17,765 nt of DNA from Bacteroidales bacterium (GTDB lineage: Bacteria > Bacteroidota > Bacteroidia > Bacteroidales > F082): the NCBI GenBank assembly GCA_017428285.1, contig JAFRRE010000149.1, positions 1-17,765 on the forward strand. Direction: 5' to 3'. The notes beneath the pieces were generated by a model that did not search any database, had not been told where the DNA came from, and saw only the letters and a program-made list of their open reading frames with translations. The position numbers were made by a program, and so were the translations under genes. This document shows, piece after piece, positions 13,385 to 17,765 of this stretch. How positions within the stretch are numbered: the stretch's first letter is position 1; the number at the start of each line of letters is the position of its first letter.

Positions 13385-15521
13385 ATTCCACAATCGTCAT
13401 TTCATCAATGAGGTGCCCTGCACCGGCGAATTTGTCGATAATGAAGAGCACATAGCGGATATCGACGCTGATGTTGCGACAGATGTCGGGGTCGTAGATG
13501 AGGTCGCTCATCGTGCCTTCCCAGCAGCGGTCGAAGTTGAGGCCAAGGAGTTGTCCCTCAGCGTTCAAGATGGGGCTGCCTGAGTTGCCGCCCGTGGTGT
13601 GTACGCTGGCGGTGAAGGCCACATGCATGGTGCCGTCCTTGTCGGCATAGCGGCCGTAATCCTTATTAATATACAGCTGCTTCAGGCGCGGCTCCACCAC
13701 ATAGTCGTAGATGTCGGGGTTCTCCTTCTGCATGATGCCTTCGAGTGTGGTGAAGTGGCGGTAGGTCTTGCCGTCCTGCGGCTTGAAGCCTTCGATCTTG
13801 CCGTAGGTGACGCGCAAGGTGAAGTTGGCGTCGGGGAAGAGGCGCTTGTCGGGCTGCATGTCCATCTGGCCTTTCATGTAGATGCGACGCAGGCGGTCGT
13901 TGTCCTTGGTGATGCTGGAGATGTGGGCGTAGACATTGTCGCGATAGAAGCCAATCAGACTCTGGTAGACCTTCATCGCGGGGTCGTTGGCCAACTTCTT
14001 GGCCTTGCTGGGCTTGAAGTCGTCCAACAGCTCGTTCACCTTTTCCTCATCAACAAACATCGACTTGGCAAAGAGCTTGTCGACATATCCGTCAACGTCC
14101 TTGATGTCGTTGAGGAAGGCGGGTCGGAAGTCGGCGGGCTGGGCTTTCAGGTACTCGTTGAACACCATGACGGCTACCTCGCGGTCGATGGGTTCATAAT
14201 AGTCCTTGAAGAAGCTGGCAGAGGTGGCTTTCAGCTGATGCAACATGCGGTCGATGTCTTCCTGCGGAGTGTCCTTGGTCACCTCGGAGAGCTTGGCAAA
14301 ACGACCTGCGAAAGTGACCAACTCGATGCGCAGTCCTGCTTCGGCCATATAGGTGTAGGCCAGCTGGTAAGGCTCCAAATCCTTATAGTTTTTCTTGAAG
14401 TCTTTCAGTAGGTCGATATACATATAGCGGTTGCGTGCGCCCAAGGCCCATTCCTGGAAGTTCTTCTCGAAAGCCTGTTTCTTCTCCACGCCGTGGAAGT
14501 GATTAATGCCTTCGGTCACACCCATCCATTTCTTCCAGCCATTGCCGAGACCGGCGTGCTTGGAGGCATACTGGATGCGCACCTTGGGGTCTTGCTCCTG
14601 GTATTTGTTGTAGATGTCGAGCACCTTGCCGCGCAGGTCGACCATGATGGGGTCGATGAGGTTGGCCTCTTGGTCGACGGCCACGGCAGGCAGGTATTCG
14701 TTGGTGCGGGCGGGATAGCCGAACACGAAGGCGAAGTCGCCTTCATCGGCACCTTTCAGCGAGATGTCGAGATGCTTGGCGGGCTTGTAAGGCACATTGT
14801 CCTTGTCGTACACGGCGGGGCGGCCGTCCTTGTCGGCATAAACGCGGAAGATGCTGAAGTCGCCCGTGTGGCGGGGCCAGACCCAGTTGTCGGTGTCACC
14901 ACCAAACTTGCCGATGTTGCTCGGCGGGCAGCCCACGAGGCGCACGTCGGTGTAGACCTCGTTGAGGAGCAGGTAGTACTCATTGCCCAAGAAGAACGGC
15001 TTGATGCTGACTTTATACTTCGTCTCCTTCTCGACTTGGGCGATGAGTTTCTTCATATTCTCATCGACCTTGGCTTGACGGTCTTCTTCTTTCATGTCAG
15101 GCGTGACGCCGAAGAGTATCTTCTCGGTCACGTCGCGCATCTCGCGGAGGAAGATGACGCTGAGGCCAGGGCAGGGCAGTTCCTCTCCCCTGTTCATGGC
15201 CCAGAAGCCGTTGGTGAGGTAGTCGTGCTCCACCGAGCTGTGTTTCTGGATGTAGTCGAAACCGCAGTGGTGGTTGGTGAGCAGCAGGCCTTGGTCGCTG
15301 ACAATCTCGCCCGTGCAGCCACCGCCAAAGAGCACGATAGCGTCCTTCAGGCTACTGTGATTAATGGAATAAATGTCATCAGCGGTGATTTTCATGCCCA
15401 TCTCCTGCATTTCTTTCTCGTTGTATTGCAGCAGCATGGGAATCCACATGCCTTCGCCGGCCTTGGCAATGCCGATGGAGAGCGTGAGGATGAAGGTGAT
15501 TAATAATGTGATGCGTTTCAT
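13383..15521 (-). CDS. dpp11: S46 dipeptidyl-peptidase, DPP11-like (Asp/Glu-specific)
   Basis: A 712-residue S46 serine peptidase that releases dipeptides from the N-terminus of oligopeptides, normally in the periplasm. It has a signal peptide (1-21, ending AKA) and the mature start GEGMWIPMLL typical of the family. The catalytic residues are His85 (LLTNHHCGF), Asp221 (WPRHTGDFSIFRVY) and Ser647 (TTGGNSGSPILNAEG). Arg665 in LNFDRCWEG lies 18 residues past the Ser, the same spacing as Arg673 and Ser655 of P. gingivalis DPP11; DPP7 has Gly there. I therefore predict preference for Asp or Glu at P1 (residue numbers of the homologues are from memory). Its length is standard. It lies downstream of a secreted unknown protein on the same strand, with a large hairpin between them. 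It fits with the C25 endoproteases as the next step of protein breakdown. Confidence 0.93.
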   Translation of the reverse strand: MKRITLLITFILTLSIGIAKAGEGMWIPMLLQYNEKEMQEMGMKITADDIYSINHSSLKDAIVLFGGGCTGEIVSDQGLLLTNHHCGFDYIQKHSSVEHDYLTNGFWAMNRGEELPCPGLSVIFLREMRDVTEKILFGVTPDMKEEDRQAKVDENMKKLIAQVEKETKYKVSIKPFFLGNEYYLLLNEVYTDVRLVGCPPSNIGKFGGDTDNWVWPRHTGDFSIFRVYADKDGRPAVYDKDNVPYKPAKHLDISLKGADEGDFAFVFGYPARTNEYLPAVAVDQEANLIDPIMVDLRGKVLDIYNKYQEQDPKVRIQYASKHAGLGNGWKKWMGVTEGINHFHGVEKKQAFEKNFQEWALGARNRYMYIDLLKDFKKNYKDLEPYQLAYTYMAEAGLRIELVTFAGRFAKLSEVTKDTPQEDIDRMLHQLKATSASFFKDYYEPIDREVAVMVFNEYLKAQPADFRPAFLNDIKDVDGYVDKLFAKSMFVDEEKVNELLDDFKPSKAKKLANDPAMKVYQSLIGFYRDNVYAHISSITKDNDRLRRIYMKGQMDMQPDKRLFPDANFTLRVTYGKIEGFKPQDGKTYRHFTTLEGIMQKENPDIYDYVVEPRLKQLYINKDYGRYADKDGTMHVAFTASVHTTGGNSGSPILNAEGQLLGLNFDRCWEGTMSDLIYDPDICRNISVDIRYVLFIIDKFAGAGHLIDEMTIVE

Positions 15522-15572
15522 TGGGTGTTGTTGAATAGTTGGTTGTTGAATCGTTGAATTGTTGAATTGTTT

Positions 15573-15667
15573 GGACTATGGCTAATGGCCTATGACTATG
15601 GCTACTTCAACAAAATGGGAAACTTTTATGCCTTGGGCGAAGTTGCCATAGTCATTAGCCATAGTCC
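15573..15667. repeat. Large bulged hairpin upstream of the S46 peptidase gene
   Basis: A perfect 15-bp pair (15573-15587 with 15653-15667) continues as a 14-bp pair with one mismatch (15595-15608 with 15639-15652), after a 7-nt bulge on one side. The loop is 30 nt. It fills most of the 164-base gap between the secreted unknown gene and the peptidase gene. It could terminate the first or control the second. Confidence 0.75.
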
Positions 15668-15685
15668 ATCGTTGAGTGCATATTA

Positions 15686-16345
15686 TTATTCCAATCCATG
15701 CCATTCGTCCGTGGCGTCGAAATCGATTTCCTTGCACTGGGTGAGGATGGCGGGGCAGTTGGAGACGCGATAGTATGGGTCGCCTTGCTGCTGCACCACT
15801 TCGACGTTGCGCCAATGGGTATCCCAGCCGTCGCTGTAAAGCTGGAAGTATTTCACATAGCCTCTCAGCATCTGTGAACGTTCGTCGTTGGGACGGACAG
15901 GGTCTCTACGCAATTCGATGGTGAAGGGTTTGGTCGGATTGTAGCCGTTGGCGGGCGTTGCCCCTTTGAAGCACGCTGACACCAAATAGGGTCTGGCATA
16001 AGAGTCGTTCGGGCGATACAGTTCGTTCAAACGACGTGTCACCGACGAGAGGTTGGTACTCGTGTTGTTGAGGCTCAGGCATTCTTGACCAACGTTTTTG
16101 TCGCGGCGATACATTTCCATGGCCACAAGTTGCAGCATGATGCAGCCTTCGGGTGTAGTGCCCAGCTCGGCTTGCAGGGCTTTGAACTCATCGAGGGTGG
16201 CCGGAATGGACTCGATGCTCACTTTGCCGTCTTGAATTTTAGTGGTTGAATTGTTCATGGTTTTGTCGTTTTGTGCGTTGACTGAAGTGGCTCCCACCAT
16301 CATGATGATGAGCAAAGCCAAAGTGAATAATATTGTTTTTTTCAT
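15686..16345 (-). CDS. Secreted protein of unknown function
   Basis: A 219-residue protein with a clear Sec signal peptide (1-24, hydrophobic LFTLALLIIMMVGA, ending VNAQ). The mature part has an early helical segment (TLDEFKALQAELGTTPEGCIMLQLVAMEMY), then polar NNTSTNLSSVTRRLNELY, and an aromatic-rich C-terminal half (KYFQLYSDGWDTHWRNVEVV) suggesting a beta domain. Four cysteines are present in the mature part. I do not recognise a family with confidence; it recalls secreted Bacteroidales DUF proteins, possibly DUF6935. It has a near-ideal promoter just upstream and is followed by the hairpin and the S46 peptidase gene on the same strand. Confidence 0.8.
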   Translation of the reverse strand: MKKTILFTLALLIIMMVGATSVNAQNDKTMNNSTTKIQDGKVSIESIPATLDEFKALQAELGTTPEGCIMLQLVAMEMYRRDKNVGQECLSLNNTSTNLSSVTRRLNELYRPNDSYARPYLVSACFKGATPANGYNPTKPFTIELRRDPVRPNDERSQMLRGYVKYFQLYSDGWDTHWRNVEVVQQQGDPYYRVSNCPAILTQCKEIDFDATDEWHGLE

Positions 16346-16406
16346 TGGTATAAGGTTTGGTTATGAATCATTCAAGGTGCCATTACATAACAAAGGTTTA
16401 GCCCTG

Positions 16407-16437
16407 CAAAAGTAATGACATTTTTGGGAAAAACAAA
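16407..16437 (-). promoter_or_regulatory. Bacteroidetes-type promoter of the secreted unknown gene
   Basis: On the minus strand, TTTG (16437-16434), exactly 19 bases, then TACTTTTG (16414-16407) give a full match to the TTTG-n19-TAnnTTTG consensus. The ATG at 16345 follows at a leader length of about 55 nt. Confidence 0.75.
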
Positions 16438-16544
16438 AACAAAATGGAGTTTGAGGTTTTAACCTGATGGCTGGTAGCCTGCTAGGTCATTTTTGCAAGC
16501 AATAACAACAAAAAAACTCCTTCAACGACAATCCTTCCCCCGAG

Positions 16545-16665
16545 GCCCTCATAGCGGACGGCCACGATCCGCTATCCCTGACACGAAACGACTGCATGAA
16601 AAAGACGCTTTTCGATTGTCTCCCAATAGCGTGAGGGATGGCGGATGCCTCTCCGCCATGAGGGC
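16545..16665. repeat. Imperfect inverted repeat of about 35 bp arms
   Basis: The left arm 16545-16582 (GCCCTCATAGCGGA, then ATCCGCTATCCCTGAC) matches the reverse complement of 16631-16665 with a few mismatches and a 3-base gap. It could be a dispersed repeat or the remnant of a small mobile element. No transposase remains. Confidence 0.65.
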
Positions 16666-16734
16666 AAGGGGAGCGATAGTAGTCCGACGAAGGGAGGGTG
16701 TGAGCGTAGGAATAACATGCTTTCCGAAGACTGC

Positions 16735-17034
16735 TTAATCCCAAAAATAAAAGAAACTTACCACGCGGCAAAACAGTTCGCGATACCAGGGTTGCTTCAG
16801 CTCAAGGTCGACATCGCGGGTGCGGCTGCGGAACACGTTAAGTTTGTAGAAAAAGTTGTGCGCCCGCCATTCATGCACCTGCGACTCGATGTCGCGTTTG
16901 CACACCGCCATTTCAGGATCGGCCATCTCGCGCACCTGTTCCAGATAGTCACGCATGGCCTGCTTGCTTTTGACAAGGCAAGAATCCACAATGTGGGTGC
17001 CATCTTTGGCTGTTATTGCGTTGGAGAGGTCCAT
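16735..17034 (-). CDS. Conserved small hypothetical protein downstream of MATE gene
   Basis: A 99-residue protein starting at the ATG at 17032-17034 (a TTG two codons upstream is an alternative). No signal peptide. It is helical and charged, with MRDYLEQVREMADPEMAVCK, DIESQVHEWRAHNFFYKLNV and RSRTRDVDLELKQPWYREL, and a hydrophobic aromatic end (CRVVSFFYFWD). I recall similar small proteins in Bacteroidales genomes but know no function. It starts 2 bases after the stop of the MATE gene, so the two are surely one operon and probably translationally coupled. Confidence 0.75.
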   Translation of the reverse strand: MDLSNAITAKDGTHIVDSCLVKSKQAMRDYLEQVREMADPEMAVCKRDIESQVHEWRAHNFFYKLNVFRSRTRDVDLELKQPWYRELFCRVVSFFYFWD

Positions 17035-17036
17035 GG

Positions 17037-17765
17037 TCAATTCGTTTTCGGCCCTTTGGCCTTGATCAGGTGCTTCCGGGGTTTCGATTGTTCGACAGTG
17101 TTAAACACATAGCGTTGGTTCAGCATCAGCAGGAAGGCCAACACGGCACCCAACACGTCGGAGATGGTCATCGAGGCCCAGACCCCCGTCAGACCTTGAC
17201 CACCCGCGTTGACAAAAATCGGCGGGATGAGGTAGATCATCGGGGCGAGAAACAGCACCTGACGCGAGAGACTGGTGACGATGGCAATCCAAGGCTTGTC
17301 GATGCTCTGGAAGAAGTTGGAATTGGTGATGGTGAAACCCACCAAAGGGAACATCACCATCATGAAACGCATGGCAGGTATGCCAATTTGAATGAGTTCC
17401 TCCTCCTTGGTGAAAAGGCGCAGCATGGCATGGGGCAATATCAAGGCTAACAAGGCCCCAACAAAGCCAATAAGCACATTGTATTTCATGGTGAGTGTGT
17501 AGACTTCCTTCAGCCGTAAAGGATGACCGGCGCCATAGTTGTAGCCGGCAATAGGCTGCATACCTTGGCAGAGGCCCACCATGAGCATCACGCTAAGGCT
17601 ACCGAAAGTGTTGACGAGACCGTAGGCGCCAACAGCCAAGTCGCCTCCATAGCGGAGCAGCTGGTTGTTGAGCAACGCCACTACAGCCGATGCCGCCAAG
17701 TTCATCGAGAATGGACTCAAGCCGATCATCAGGATGTTTTTGAAAATGTATAGTTTTGGTTTCCA
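17037..17765 (-). CDS. MATE-family efflux transporter, C-terminal part (5' end outside window)
   Basis: The frame is open through the right edge (243 codons visible) and begins in the window with WKPKLYIFKNILMIGLSPFS, a typical interdomain linker leading into transmembrane helix 7 of MATE proteins. Visible motifs are SPFSMNLAASAVVALLNNQL, GLCQGMQPIAGYNYGAG and GFTITNSNFFQSIDKPWIA, with six hydrophobic segments that make up the C-terminal half. MATE proteins are inner-membrane Na+ or H+ antiporters that export drugs and other organic compounds. The protein ends in a basic tail (KPRKHLIKAKGPKTN). The visible ATG at 17727-17729 is internal, not the start. Confidence 0.92.
   Translation of the reverse strand, partial: WKPKLYIFKNILMIGLSPFSMNLAASAVVALLNNQLLRYGGDLAVGAYGLVNTFGSLSVMLMVGLCQGMQPIAGYNYGAGHPLRLKEVYTLTMKYNVLIGFVGALLALILPHAMLRLFTKEEELIQIGIPAMRFMMVMFPLVGFTITNSNFFQSIDKPWIAIVTSLSRQVLFLAPMIYLIPPIFVNAGGQGLTGVWASMTISDVLGAVLAFLLMLNQRYVFNTVEQSKPRKHLIKAKGPKTN

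Larger units (their letters stand above)
16346..16734. other. Intergenic region with promoter and large inverted repeat
   Basis: This stretch of about 390 bases holds the promoter of the secreted unknown gene and a GC-rich imperfect inverted repeat (16545-16665). Two overlapping short frames of 81 and 94 codons on opposite strands cross the repeat and look spurious. No other feature is visible. Confidence 0.6.

Noticed and set aside
14493..15503. Long plus-strand frame of 336 codons opposite the S46 peptidase
   Set aside because: It is the antisense shadow of a strongly conserved gene; its valine-, histidine- and acid-rich composition is typical of complement-strand frames and shows no domain.
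16487..16771. Overlapping 81- and 94-codon frames on opposite strands
   Set aside because: Both run through the inverted repeat at 16545-16665 and one overlaps the small hypothetical gene; no protein features are visible.

Overview
The window looks like a chromosomal segment of a Bacteroidales bacterium. The signs are a type IX secretion (T9SS) type A C-terminal domain, BspA-type leucine-rich repeats, gingipain-family (C25) and S46 peptidases, no visible dependence on Shine-Dalgarno sites, and several promoters of the Bacteroidetes TTTG / TAnnTTTG type. No tRNA, rRNA, CRISPR array or transposase gene was seen. The family and species cannot be told from the sequence.

The left 10 kb, all on the minus strand, is a protease and adhesin locus. 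In transcription order it holds a lysine-gingipain-like C25 protease (7469-10171), a two-gene toxin-antitoxin module (6680-7284), an arginine-gingipain-like C25 protease (4091-6625), and a very large secreted modular protein that runs off the left edge (1-3663, open for all 1221 codons). Both proteases end in a canonical type I dockerin, with two calcium-binding loops, and not in a T9SS tail. The large protein carries two cleaved-adhesin-like domains, two Big_2 Ig-like domains and a cohesin-like domain. My reading, an inference, is that this is a cellulosome-like proteolytic complex. In Porphyromonas gingivalis the adhesins are fused to the gingipains; here they would be joined in trans by cohesin-dockerin binding.

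The middle (10.2-13.4 kb) has a palindrome-rich intergenic stretch, a secreted flavodoxin with a cysteine-rich leader (minus), a DUF937 protein (plus), a MITE-like nested palindrome, and a BspA-like leucine-rich-repeat protein with a T9SS tail (plus). That gene converges on an S46 dipeptidyl-peptidase through a shared bidirectional terminator.

The right part (13.4-17.8 kb, all minus) holds the S46 peptidase, which looks like DPP11 (Asp/Glu-specific), a secreted protein of unknown function, an intergenic stretch with a large inverted repeat, a small conserved hypothetical gene, and the C-terminal part of a MATE-family transporter cut by the right edge. The endopeptidases plus the dipeptidyl-peptidase fit a peptide-using lifestyle: large proteins would be cut after Arg and Lys outside the cell, and the oligopeptides then trimmed to dipeptides.
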